Below are positions 1-7,577 of a DNA stretch of 64,000 nucleotides, piece after piece. Numbering within the stretch: position 1 is the stretch's first letter; each line of letters begins with the position of its first letter. This DNA is from Planctomycetota bacterium (GTDB taxonomy: Bacteria; Planctomycetota; UBA1135; GCA-002686595). Both the position numbers and the translations under genes were made by a program. Under the pieces are notes generated by a model. The model was not told the origin of the DNA. It did not search any database and worked only from the letters and a program-made list of their open reading frames with translations. The stretch lies in NCBI GenBank assembly GCA_029259635.1, contig JAJDEU010000037.1, forward strand, positions 62,001 through 126,000. Reading direction: 5' to 3'.

Positions 1-311
1 CGGTCGGCCTTCAAGTCGTCGGCTTCGACGCGCCCTTCACGCCCGCTGTTGAAGTGGGCTTGCGCATTGCCGCGAATCATCAGAACCAAGGCTTCGCAAC
101 CGAAGCCGCCCGCGAAGTCCTTCGTTTCGCTTTCGAGGACATGTCCCTTACGCAGGTCATCTCCTTCACGGTCGCAGCCAACACGGCATCCCAAAGAGTC
201 ATGCTAAAGATCGGTCTCCAAGCCGATCCCGCTCAGAACTTCGACCACCCCAATTTGCCCGAAGGCCACCCACTGCGCGCGCACGTGTTCTATTCGCTCC
301 ATCGCGAATAA
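1..311 (+). CDS. GNAT-family N-acetyltransferase, C-terminal fragment
   Basis: The reading frame is open from base 3 and is cut by the left edge of the window; 102 residues are visible. The segment with QNQGFATEA is the acetyl-CoA pyrophosphate-binding motif A of the GNAT fold, and the following helix plus ITV/NTASQRVM stretch (motif B region) match the RimJ/RimL-like subgroup, which acetylates protein N-termini or small amines. The C-terminus FYSLHRE ends normally. The substrate cannot be told. An internal GTG at 54 is not needed as a start because the fold clearly begins upstream. No neighbour informs the role. Confidence 0.8.
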   Translation, partial: VGLQVVGFDAPFTPAVEVGLRIAANHQNQGFATEAAREVLRFAFEDMSLTQVISFTVAANTASQRVMLKIGLQADPAQNFDHPNLPEGHPLRAHVFYSLHRE

Positions 312-446
312 CGGATTTCTTATAAGTGGACCGAGCCATGGTTCCGCACACGCTTCGAATTTCGTGGAGGCGGCGTAACTTGATCATCAAGATTCACTAG
401 TCGCCAAACGCAAGTAGGCCGCGCACCAAAGCTGACTGGACCGTCT

Positions 447-1745
447 ATGAATTTCCCTCCGCTCGCGCTCTTAATCATCGGAAGCTGGATCGCAGCGCCA
501 CCGGCTCACGCCGTGGATTTCAGCACGCAAATCACGGACGCGACGACGGGCGAACCAATCGCCGGAGCGGTGCTCTGGAAGATCGAAGAGAGACTCACGC
601 CCCTAACCGGCGAGTTTTGGTACTCCGAAAAGTTCACTTCGGATAGCGCCGGTCTCGTCACGGGATCTGAAGAGTTGAAAGGCGATTGGTGGTTCGTCGA
701 TGCGAAAGGCTATGCGCCGCGAGCGTTTTCTAGTTCGGCCATCGACCCGACTATCGAACTTAACCGCGGGCGTGAAGTCACCCTGACTCTCGTCGATGTT
801 TTTGACGAGCCTGTGCGCGGCGCGAAGCTCGGATGGTTCCTCGGCTGCGGCCATACACCGGACATTCGCAAGGGAGTGACCGATAAAAACGGTCGCGTCG
901 TCCTGAGTGACTTTGACCCCGGCGAAGAAGGCGAGTGGTGGCCTTCGGGGAAGGGAGTTCGGTCGAACGACCTTGATCCGGAGTGGAATCAGGATCGAAC
1001 GCGGGGTGTGCTGCGTTGCTCGCCCGCTCCTCTCAGAGAAGGCCTAGTCGTCGGCTCGAACGGCGAACCACTTGTTGGCGTGTTCGTTGGTCAGCCCAAC
1101 AGTCACCGAGGTCCGTGGGCGCGGACCGACGACACAGGCTCGTTTCAATTGCTCGGAGCCGATGAATCCGAGGTCTGGGTTCGCAGTCCACAGGGCGAAG
1201 ATCTCGGATTTTTCCCGACAGCCATCCCGGGGCACCCCCGAGTCATTCGAGTTGAACAGCCGCGGACTCGCGATGCCAGCCTTCAACTCGCGGCGTACTC
1301 CACTGACTCCGGAAGCGGCGTGGCCATACCCCTAACTGTGATTCGCGTTCAGGACGGGTGGAATGAGACCTCTCAAACGAATTCCGAGGGCCGACTCACT
1401 CTGCCGCTGGCGAACGGGAGCTATCTCGTTCAGGTTGGCGGAGGGCTCGGAAGCCACGAACTCGTGGAACTTCGGGCGGAACTAGGAGCCGGAATGACGA
1501 GCACGATCGAAGCGCAATTGGTGCCGCGCCCCACCGTGCGAGTGAACCTCATGGGTCACAAGCCGAACGCGCCGATCATGCTCGCGACCAAAGACGAAGA
1601 GCGCGACATTTCGAACGAACTGGACTCGGTCTCGCTTCCGAGCGTTCCTTGCGTGATTTGGACCTCGTTCCCCAGCGGTCGCAAGTCCCATCGGGTTACG
1701 GCCGACGACCGACTACCGGGAGCTGTTATTCGCCTTACGCCGTAA
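447..1745 (+). CDS. Exported protein with carboxypeptidase-regulatory-like beta domains
   Basis: 432 residues. The N-terminus (MNFPPLALLIIGSWIAAPPAHA) is a signal peptide with an AHA cleavage site near residue 22. The mature part starts with a TDATTGEPIAGAVLW strand-turn typical of carboxypeptidase regulatory-like (transthyretin/prealbumin-like) domains, and comparable segments recur around residues 110-140 (DVFDEPVRGAKLG), 200-225 (GLVVGSNGEPLVGVFVG) and 290-330. It is therefore probably a chain of small beta-sandwich modules in the periplasm or at the surface. No catalytic motif is seen. It stands alone and converges on the next gene. Function unknown; the fold assignment is by pattern only. 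Confidence 0.7.
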   Translation: MNFPPLALLIIGSWIAAPPAHAVDFSTQITDATTGEPIAGAVLWKIEERLTPLTGEFWYSEKFTSDSAGLVTGSEELKGDWWFVDAKGYAPRAFSSSAIDPTIELNRGREVTLTLVDVFDEPVRGAKLGWFLGCGHTPDIRKGVTDKNGRVVLSDFDPGEEGEWWPSGKGVRSNDLDPEWNQDRTRGVLRCSPAPLREGLVVGSNGEPLVGVFVGQPNSHRGPWARTDDTGSFQLLGADESEVWVRSPQGEDLGFFPTAIPGHPRVIRVEQPRTRDASLQLAAYSTDSGSGVAIPLTVIRVQDGWNETSQTNSEGRLTLPLANGSYLVQVGGGLGSHELVELRAELGAGMTSTIEAQLVPRPTVRVNLMGHKPNAPIMLATKDEERDISNELDSVSLPSVPCVIWTSFPSGRKSHRVTADDRLPGAVIRLTP

Positions 1746-1749
1746 GCGC

Positions 1750-1776
1750 CGAGGTTCATCCGAATCGATGACCTCG
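1750..1776. terminator. Hairpin between convergent genes
   Basis: Arms CGAGGT(T)CATC and GATGACCTCG form a 10-bp stem with one bulged T and a 6-nt loop. It lies between two convergent genes and could stop transcription from either side. There is no long T-run, so intrinsic termination is only suggested. Confidence 0.35.
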
Positions 1777-1792
1777 AACCCTTCATGCGGAA

Positions 1793-2362
1793 CTACGAGA
1801 TTGAATAGGCCTTTTTCAACCAGCCTTTGAGCTCGGCGTCGATCTCTTTCGCAGAGCTTAGGCGCACGCGGTGCGAACACATGGAGTTGAAGCTGCCGGA
1901 GGCTTCCAGGCGATCGGTGGTGGGCTCGCCTTTCATACAGAACCCAACGTCGATGCGAGTCGCGGTCGAGGGTTGGATAAGAGCGAACTGCTTGTTGCGA
2001 CGCAGACTGACATAGGCCTTCTTCGGAGCAATCTCGACGTCGGAACCGAGCTTACCGATCACCTTGAGGAGCGCGTCGTAGATCGGCTTGAGGCCTTCCT
2101 TCTTCCCGGCGTACTGCTTGTCGACGAGCTCCGACGAGCTCGACTTTGTCTCGTTGGTTCCGCCGCTGCCGAGAGCTTCGTGCGCAATCAGGTTCGCAAA
2201 GCCGTGAGTCACGTCATGATCGGTCTTCAGCAGCTTGACGATCTGACCGTGCTTCTCGAGCTTGCTGCTCTTCACGAGCTTCAACCACTGAGCCATCGTC
2301 TTGCCGGTCTTCTCTTTGAGGTTGGACCGCATCGTGGCCAACATTTGTTCGGGGCTCGCCAT
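1793..2362 (-). CDS. DUF4287/DUF5655 domain protein
   Basis: 189 residues. The N-terminal half (MASPEQMLATMRSNLKEKTG, then TMAQWLKLVK and a VTHGFANLIAHEAL helix) matches the DUF4287 type; the C-terminal half (YDALLKVIGKLG, VEIAPKKAYVSLRRNKQFALI) matches DUF5655, a domain often found as a predicted transport or nucleic-acid-associated module. The ATG at 2362 was chosen because AGGAG lies 8 nt upstream and the protein family begins there; the frame stays open upstream but that stretch is antisense to other sequence. Soluble, no signal peptide. The biochemical role of the family is not established. Confidence 0.8.
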   Translation of the reverse strand: MASPEQMLATMRSNLKEKTGKTMAQWLKLVKSSKLEKHGQIVKLLKTDHDVTHGFANLIAHEALGSGGTNETKSSSSELVDKQYAGKKEGLKPIYDALLKVIGKLGSDVEIAPKKAYVSLRRNKQFALIQPSTATRIDVGFCMKGEPTTDRLEASGSFNSMCSHRVRLSSAKEIDAELKGWLKKAYSIS

Positions 2363-2406
2363 ATCTAATTCTCCTGAAGCAGTGGTGGAAAGTTGTCGTC
2401 GTGAAC

Positions 2407-2790
2407 TCAGTTGGATTCCTGCCGACGACCGCCAAGAGCGCAAATCGGAATCAGCAACAACAGAAAGGGTATGTGGTACCAGAGCGGCATTTGCTCCCAG
2501 ACGCTCACCTGCACCATGATGCCCGTGACTAGAAGGAGGCTCGCCATAAGGAGCACGGCCAGCTTCGCGGACTTGCTCGCCATTCGTGCCGTCACGCGGC
2601 CGGCGACAAAGGAGCAGATCGTGCTCCAGGCTAAAGCACCAGCGAGATAGAGCGGCTCGGCGAGCTCTTTCCCGCTCTCGAACGCTTCTTGTGCCTCGGG
2701 ATAGAGGGAGCCCAACCCAAAATTTCCAAGCAGCCACAAGGCCGTCCAGACTCCATAACCAAGCAGAACGGGGACGATTAAGCGAAACAT
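2407..2790 (-). CDS. Small four-helix membrane protein
   Basis: 127 residues with four hydrophobic segments, roughly residues 3-25, 45-65, 75-97 and 103-120, ending in a basic tail (GGRRQESN). GGAGAG lies just upstream of the ATG. It precedes the DUF4287 gene on the same strand with a 44-nt gap, so they may be co-transcribed. The family is not recognised; the pattern resembles small uncharacterised inner-membrane proteins found in many bacteria. Confidence 0.65.
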   Translation of the reverse strand: MFRLIVPVLLGYGVWTALWLLGNFGLGSLYPEAQEAFESGKELAEPLYLAGALAWSTICSFVAGRVTARMASKSAKLAVLLMASLLLVTGIMVQVSVWEQMPLWYHIPFLLLLIPICALGGRRQESN

Positions 2791-2827
2791 GGCACTCTCC
2801 GATTAGGGGCTTTATCCAGCAGTTCGA

Positions 2828-3343
2828 TTAGCGAACCGGCCAGTTCTTACTGAGACAACGCTTGGGACTGAACGGTCCCATCAGTTTGAACATGATGAAG
2901 AGCATGCGTGTGCCAAAGCTCGGCCGTCCGGTCTCCATCACCGCTTTCAGTGTGTTCACGATCATCGTTCCGCCCTGCACCATTTGCTTAGCGGTCTTCG
3001 TACCTTCGGGCAGGTTCTCGATGGTGAGCGTGAATTGCACGCCGCTCTCGACCTCTTCGAGGTCGTAGATCACGACGCACTCGGGGTCATCGAAGTTCGT
3101 GAAACGGAAGGTGTGACTGAAGCGCTTGTGCGGCACGACCTCGAGGATCTCCCCCACGACCCCCGTGTACTTTCCGTCGGGCGTCCGCATGGCGAGCTTG
3201 GAACCCTTCGCAAGAGTGCCCACGTCCATTCGCGAATTGAAGAACGCGGCGATCGGTTCGTCGGTACGCGTAATCTCGTTCCACACGTCTTCGAGCTTGC
3301 CGGCAATCAGGACGCGAAACATTGAGGGATTGGCTTCAGGCAC
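2828..3343 (-). CDS. SRPBCC (AHSA1-like) ligand-binding domain protein
   Basis: 171 residues. The START-like helix-grip fold pattern is visible: an early strand (MFRVLIAGKLEDVWNEIT), GEILEVVPHKRFSHTFRF in the middle, YDLEEVESGVQFTLTIENL, and a long C-terminal helix with the VNTLKAVMETG stretch. AHSA1-like proteins bind hydrophobic ligands. A GTG at 3343 overlaps the upstream ArsR gene by 8 nt, which supports translational coupling; an ATG at 3322 is an alternative start. ArsR-AHSA1 pairs are common and usually form an auto-repressed operon. The ligand is unknown. Confidence 0.85.
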   Translation of the reverse strand: MPEANPSMFRVLIAGKLEDVWNEITRTDEPIAAFFNSRMDVGTLAKGSKLAMRTPDGKYTGVVGEILEVVPHKRFSHTFRFTNFDDPECVVIYDLEEVESGVQFTLTIENLPEGTKTAKQMVQGGTMIVNTLKAVMETGRPSFGTRMLFIMFKLMGPFSPKRCLSKNWPVR

Positions 3344-3689
3344 TCTTGTGATCTTTCTGTTCGGACGCGCGCGCTTCGACGCGGGATTTGATATCCACCA
3401 GCCGTTCCGACCAGAACGCGCTGTACTTCGTCGTCCAGCGGTCGTGGAGCTGTTGGATGGGAATCGGATTGAAGAAGAGCGACCGCGTCCGACCCGACTT
3501 GCGCGACAAAATCAGCTCGGTCTCCTCCAGCACACGCACGTGTTTCAGGACGGCGATGCGGCTGATGTCGAAGTGCGAAGCGAGCGCTTTTACGCTCATC
3601 CCCGGCGCGGACATCACAAGATCGAGCATCCGGCGTCGGCCGGAATGCGAAAGCGCAGAGAGCAGGGCGTCGGTAGGAGCTTCGCTCAT
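3336..3689 (-). CDS. ArsR-family winged-helix transcriptional repressor
   Basis: 117 residues. The winged helix is clear: LLSALSHSGRRRMLDLV, then MSVKALASHFDISRIAVLKHV (helix-turn-helix, recognition helix SRIAVLKHVRVLEE) and LILSRKSGRTRSLFF for the wing. No CxC metal site of the classic ArsR kind is seen, which fits the non-metal-sensing subgroup paired with AHSA1 proteins. It overlaps the SRPBCC gene, and a perfect 9-bp inverted repeat covers its own start codon, so autoregulation by blocking transcription or initiation near the gene start is likely. Confidence 0.9.
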   Translation of the reverse strand: MSEAPTDALLSALSHSGRRRMLDLVMSAPGMSVKALASHFDISRIAVLKHVRVLEETELILSRKSGRTRSLFFNPIPIQQLHDRWTTKYSAFWSERLVDIKSRVEARASEQKDHKSA

Positions 3690-3712
3690 AGGTAACCACT
3701 AGATTACCTATG
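3687..3712. promoter_or_regulatory. Probable operator of the ArsR-type repressor
   Basis: Perfect inverted repeat: arm CATAGGTAA (3687-3695), 8-nt spacer, arm TTACCTATG (3704-3712). The left arm contains the repressor's start codon on the minus strand. The size and symmetry suit a dimeric winged-helix protein. Assignment to this regulator rests on position. Confidence 0.65.
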
Positions 3713-3851
3713 AGCCATGAGCTGTCAAGAGGCCACTATCGCCACTCTTGGGGCCTGGGACGGCGCTTCGGGAACTCCTCGGCGCGGAGAAGCGAGCGAA
3801 TGGACCGAGTACCCAGGGCACCGGGTGCAGACCGCGGGTACAAGTACGGCC

Positions 3852-4592
3852 ATGCCCAAGCCCAGCTTTGCCTTCCTCTCTCTGCAGGAACACCCCTACG
3901 CGCGCGAGATGCTGCGGCAAGTTCTCTCGGCTGGCTGCGTTCCGAAGCTGATCATCGAAGAGAGCTCCGAAGTCGCCGACACCGAACGCACGAAGTTTCT
4001 GGATCGCATCGAGGGCAACCCGCTGGCCCCCACCATTCAAGACCAAGCGCGCGAGTTCAGCATTCCCGTCCGAACGGTTCCGATTCACACGAGCGACACT
4101 CTCCTAGCGGAGCTCGACGCGGCCGGGTTACGCGGCGCGGACGACCTCGACCTGATCGTTCTCGGAGGCACGCGCATCATCCGCGGCGCAATCCTAAGTC
4201 TGCCCAAGTCCGGAGTCCTCAACAGCCATCCCGGACTGTTGCCCGATTGCCGCGGCTCTGCGTCTCCCGCGTGGTCCGTCTATCACGACATCCCGATCGG
4301 CTCTTCGACACACTTTTGCGACGAAGGCGTCGACACGGGCGACCTATTGCTGCGCCGAGAGGTGAAGGTTCGCCGCGGAATGAGCTACGAAGATTTGTGC
4401 TACGAGACCCTCGTGCTCGCGGGAGTTCTCATGAAAGAGGCTCTGCTCGGCTACGAATCGGAAAAGTGGAACACGATGCGCAAGCCGCAGGGTGATTCGA
4501 AGTGGCCGACCTTCAAGAACGCGCCGGAGGAAGTGCTGCAGGTCGTGCGCAAGAAACTGGCGGATGAAACTTACGCGCATTACTGCGACTGA
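3852..4592 (+). CDS. Formyltransferase-fold protein (Fmt/PurN-like)
   Basis: 246 residues from the ATG at 3852; the frame is open further upstream but the conserved fold begins at MPKPSFAFLS. Hallmarks of the formyl transferase N-terminal domain are present in order: LDLIVLGGTRII, the NSHPGLLPDCRG segment with the conserved Asn-x-His, SSTHFCDEGVDTGDLL with the conserved Asp, then a C-terminal helix. These proteins move a one-carbon group from 10-formyl-tetrahydrofolate to an amine. It lacks the C-terminal tRNA-binding domain of methionyl-tRNA formyltransferase, so the acceptor is more likely a small molecule or nucleotide sugar. It converges on the permease gene with only 9 bp between them. 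Confidence 0.8.
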   Translation: MPKPSFAFLSLQEHPYAREMLRQVLSAGCVPKLIIEESSEVADTERTKFLDRIEGNPLAPTIQDQAREFSIPVRTVPIHTSDTLLAELDAAGLRGADDLDLIVLGGTRIIRGAILSLPKSGVLNSHPGLLPDCRGSASPAWSVYHDIPIGSSTHFCDEGVDTGDLLLRREVKVRRGMSYEDLCYETLVLAGVLMKEALLGYESEKWNTMRKPQGDSKWPTFKNAPEEVLQVVRKKLADETYAHYCD

Positions 4593-4601
4593 GCCGCGCC
4601 G

Positions 4602-5996
4602 TTAGTTCGCGCGGCGACGAAGGGCTGCGTTCCATTGATAGAGCAGCAGTCCGACAATCCCCCAGCAAAACAAGAGTTCTAGACTGGTGAAGTCGAGCTC
4701 TCGAAGTCGTGCGCTCCAGTCGGAGCTCAAGATCTTGCCGACGTCGTCTTTGAAGGTCAGCAGGACGAGAGTCACTAGAGCCAGGATGGATGTGCAGGCA
4801 GCGAACAACTGAATCCGACGTGGGACGCGGCTCTCTACCTCCGCGTAGATCGCGGGATTCCGCTTGGGAAGCAGGAGTAGAGCCAAACTGTGCAGCGCAT
4901 AGAGCAGCATCAGCGACACAACAGCAACATTGAGCGCAAGGTCGAATCGCCCCGACAGCATGAGCACTGCGGTCACGGAAAAGCTCACGCAGAGCCCGGC
5001 GGTTGGCGTACTCGAGGTCGTGTGCAGTTCGGCGAAGATGGGCGGCATCAATCCGTCGCGCGCCATGTAACAGGCCAGGCGAGAGGGCACGAACATGGAC
5101 GCATTCAGCGAAGTCGCGATCGCCATGATCGCGCCAAGCGTCACCAGCGCCTCCGCACCAAAGGGCAAGTAGGTTGCTGCGGCTGCGGACATCGGAACAC
5201 CGCTACCGCTCAGCTCTGACGAAGGCAACGTGCCGAAAGCGACGAAAGACATCGCAAGGAAGATCAACGCAGTCACCACGATGCCGCGCACAAAAACGCG
5301 TGGCAGATTTTTGCGGCTCTCTTTCACTTCGCCAGCGGCTTGGGAGAGTGCCTCGAATCCGGCGTAGGCAAAGAACATCGAGGGCAGCGCTCGACCGAAT
5401 CCCGATGCTCCACCGGTAAAGAAGGGCTTGTAGTTCTCCACGTCGATGGCGAACAAGCCCGGCACGAGGAGGACGGCGAGGGCGAGCGCGAGGATGCCGC
5501 ACATCACCACCTGAACGCGGCCGAAGAAGCGGGCGCCGATGAATTGAATGATGAAGAACAGCGCGAGAGTTCCGAGGCCGACGAGCTTCGCGGTGAAGGG
5601 CGAAAAAACACCGTCCGGATTGAAGAGCTCCATCAAGTTGAGCGCGAGCGCGTCCGCGAGGTAAGCGCCCGCCCCTAAATAGGAGATCAGCTTGAGCCAA
5701 GCCGCGACGAAGGTCAGTCGATCGCTCTTGAAGGTGCTCGAGATGTGCAGTACCTCGCCGCCTGGCTCGAGTCCCAGCGAGGTGGAGAGAAAGACGATGT
5801 AGGCGACTGCCGTCGCCATGATCACAGGCGCGAGTACGAGGTGCCCGAGGATGACGCTCGGACCAGTGGCGGCCGACGCGTCCGAGGTCACCTTGAAGAT
5901 CCCCGCGCCCACCAGGATTCCGACCAAGACCGCGTAGGACTCGAGGGAGCCCAGGTCGCGCTTCAGAGTTCCGTCGCTTGCCTTCGCCTCTGCCAT
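4602..5996 (-). CDS. APC-superfamily amino acid permease
   Basis: 464 residues with about 12 hydrophobic segments. The first helix holds the GILVGAGIF glycine motif that contacts the substrate in APC transporters, and FFAYAGFEALSQAAGEVKESRKNLPR (split here across helix 6 and its loop) is the other family signature. It probably takes up amino acids across the inner membrane by proton symport or exchange; specificity cannot be inferred. The start at 5996 immediately precedes the conserved first helix by about 20 residues, as usual. It is divergent from the VOC-cupin gene, with an intergenic region of under 90 bp. Confidence 0.87.
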   Translation of the reverse strand: MAEAKASDGTLKRDLGSLESYAVLVGILVGAGIFKVTSDASAATGPSVILGHLVLAPVIMATAVAYIVFLSTSLGLEPGGEVLHISSTFKSDRLTFVAAWLKLISYLGAGAYLADALALNLMELFNPDGVFSPFTAKLVGLGTLALFFIIQFIGARFFGRVQVVMCGILALALAVLLVPGLFAIDVENYKPFFTGGASGFGRALPSMFFAYAGFEALSQAAGEVKESRKNLPRVFVRGIVVTALIFLAMSFVAFGTLPSSELSGSGVPMSAAAATYLPFGAEALVTLGAIMAIATSLNASMFVPSRLACYMARDGLMPPIFAELHTTSSTPTAGLCVSFSVTAVLMLSGRFDLALNVAVVSLMLLYALHSLALLLLPKRNPAIYAEVESRVPRRIQLFAACTSILALVTLVLLTFKDDVGKILSSDWSARLRELDFTSLELLFCWGIVGLLLYQWNAALRRRAN

Positions 5997-6082
5997 GGTC
6001 GGCTAGTCTAGTGTCCGCTACGGTAGGTCACGAATCCTTCGATGGCATTCGTCCGTGGGATCTCCAGCCTCCAACCCCGCTT

Positions 6083-7171
6083 ATGACCGACCCGAGCTCC
6101 TCCAGCACCGCCCGAGTCGTGTTGCCGTGTGACGACTTGCAGGAGACGCTGGACTTTTATATCGACGTGCTCGGTTTTCGTTTGGATCGCATTGCGCCGG
6201 CCGACGATCCGCGCTCGGCCTGGATTTCGGGTCACGGCCTCTCGATCGAGCTGGAGCGAGGAAGCGCCGACTCGCCGGGGCACTTGAAGCTCGCCTGCGA
6301 CCAGCCCGAACAGTTCGGGAACGGATCGCGGGAGGTCGTTGCGCCAGGAGGTACGCGCATTGAATTCGTCGAGGCGAAGCCGCCGCTCGTGATTCCCGCC
6401 GTTCGGCGAGAGCTCATCGTGAATCGGTTCCACTCAGAAGAATCGGACTGGGTCGTCGGCCGAGCGGGAATGCGCTATCGAGATTTGATTCCGGGACGAC
6501 TGGGCGGCCACTTCATCGCCTCACACATTCAAATCACCGAGGGCGGTCCCGTTCCGGACTTTGTGCACTTCCACGACGTGCGTTTCCAGATGATCTACTG
6601 CGCCAAAGGTTGGGTGCGGGTCGTGTACGAAGACCAAGGCGAGCCGATCCGGCTCGAAGCGGGCGATTGTTTTCTGCAACCTCCGTTGATTCGACACCGC
6701 GTTCTGGAGTGTTCACCCGGACTCGAAGTGATCGAGCTTACGTGCCCCGCCGAGCACGACACCTTTGTCGACCACGAGCTCGAACTGCCGACCGGAAAGC
6801 TCGAACCCGATCGCGACTTTGCGGGTCAGAGATTTGTCTACCACGAATCGAAAAACGCGACGTGGAGCGGCTGGAGGCAGTCGGGTTTCGAGTCTCGGGA
6901 GCTGGGCATCGCAGCCGCGACGGCGGGGCTCGCGACCGCGCGGGTCGTTCGCTCTTCCGGAAGCTCGAACGCGCCAACCTCTCAGGAGCCGTGGGAGCAG
7001 AGCGCCGAACTCTTGTTCCTCTATGTACTGGGCGGCACCACATCCGTTGAGGGAGTCGCCGATGTACCCATCGCTCTTTCACCGGGCGACAGCATCGTCG
7101 TTCCGAAGGAAGTGAAGTGCCTGCTGACGGTGAGCAGCTCCGAGCTCGAGCTGCTTGAAGTCACGCTCTGA
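6083..7171 (+). CDS. VOC (glyoxalase-like) domain fused to two cupin domains
   Basis: 362 residues from the ATG at 6083 (the frame is open upstream but the domain starts here). Residues about 8-115 have the vicinal-oxygen-chelate pattern LPCDDLQETLDFYIDVLGF and GGTRIEFVE. Residues about 160-240 form a cupin barrel with FHDVRFQMIYCAKGWVRV, LEAGDCFLQPPLIRHRVL, which provides likely metal-binding His and Glu. Residues about 285-360 form a second cupin (LFLYVLGGT, ALSPGDSIVVPKEV) that lacks the His set. This suggests one VOC module plus one active and one degenerate cupin, probably a dioxygenase or isomerase-like enzyme. The reaction is unknown. Confidence 0.75.
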   Translation: MTDPSSSSTARVVLPCDDLQETLDFYIDVLGFRLDRIAPADDPRSAWISGHGLSIELERGSADSPGHLKLACDQPEQFGNGSREVVAPGGTRIEFVEAKPPLVIPAVRRELIVNRFHSEESDWVVGRAGMRYRDLIPGRLGGHFIASHIQITEGGPVPDFVHFHDVRFQMIYCAKGWVRVVYEDQGEPIRLEAGDCFLQPPLIRHRVLECSPGLEVIELTCPAEHDTFVDHELELPTGKLEPDRDFAGQRFVYHESKNATWSGWRQSGFESRELGIAAATAGLATARVVRSSGSSNAPTSQEPWEQSAELLFLYVLGGTTSVEGVADVPIALSPGDSIVVPKEVKCLLTVSSSELELLEVTL

Positions 7172-7231
7172 GGTGAGGGCGAGCGGCAGCAGAGTGCGCG
7201 ACACCGATTGGGCACCTTCGGTTCGCGACGT

Positions 7232-7573
7232 TTAGAGTTCGCCGTCGTAATCCCCCGCGAGTCTTTTCGGCGCGACGTTCGTCCAAGCGTCGACCATCGC
7301 GCGACGAACAACCTCTTTCTGCGCCTTCGCGAGGAGGACGCGCGTATACCCGCGCTCGCCCCACGCGCCACTTACCGGTTCGAACATTGCGCCGTGCGAC
7401 ATCATTCGGTCCGCTTGCTGCGCCGGAGTGAGCTTGACCATTCCCCAATCCCCATCCGGCCCCAGAGTGGCAAACACCTTTCCACGAACCCGAAAGTCGG
7501 GATGATTCATGTGCTCTGACTCCATGGCTTCGGGAAGCGCGAGAGCCAGCTTTCGAAATTGGAGAGGTGTCAT
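7232..7573 (-). CDS. MmcQ/YjbR-family DNA-binding-fold protein
   Basis: 113 residues. The opening TPLQFRKLALALPEAMESEHMNHPDFRV, then KVFATLGPDGDWGMVKL and a terminal helix with KEVVRRAMVDAWTNVAPKRLA, is the standard layout of the MmcQ/YjbR (CyaY-like fold) family. These proteins are annotated as DNA-binding on structural grounds, but a physiological role is not defined. It follows the kinase gene on the minus strand with a 4-nt gap, so it is probably translated from the same message. Confidence 0.85.
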   Translation of the reverse strand: MTPLQFRKLALALPEAMESEHMNHPDFRVRGKVFATLGPDGDWGMVKLTPAQQADRMMSHGAMFEPVSGAWGERGYTRVLLAKAQKEVVRRAMVDAWTNVAPKRLAGDYDGEL

Positions 7574-7577
7574 CGAA

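Noticed and set aside
3710-4495. 261-codon frame starting in the ArsR operator
   Set aside because: Arg/Ser/His-rich and overlaps the formyltransferase gene in another frame.
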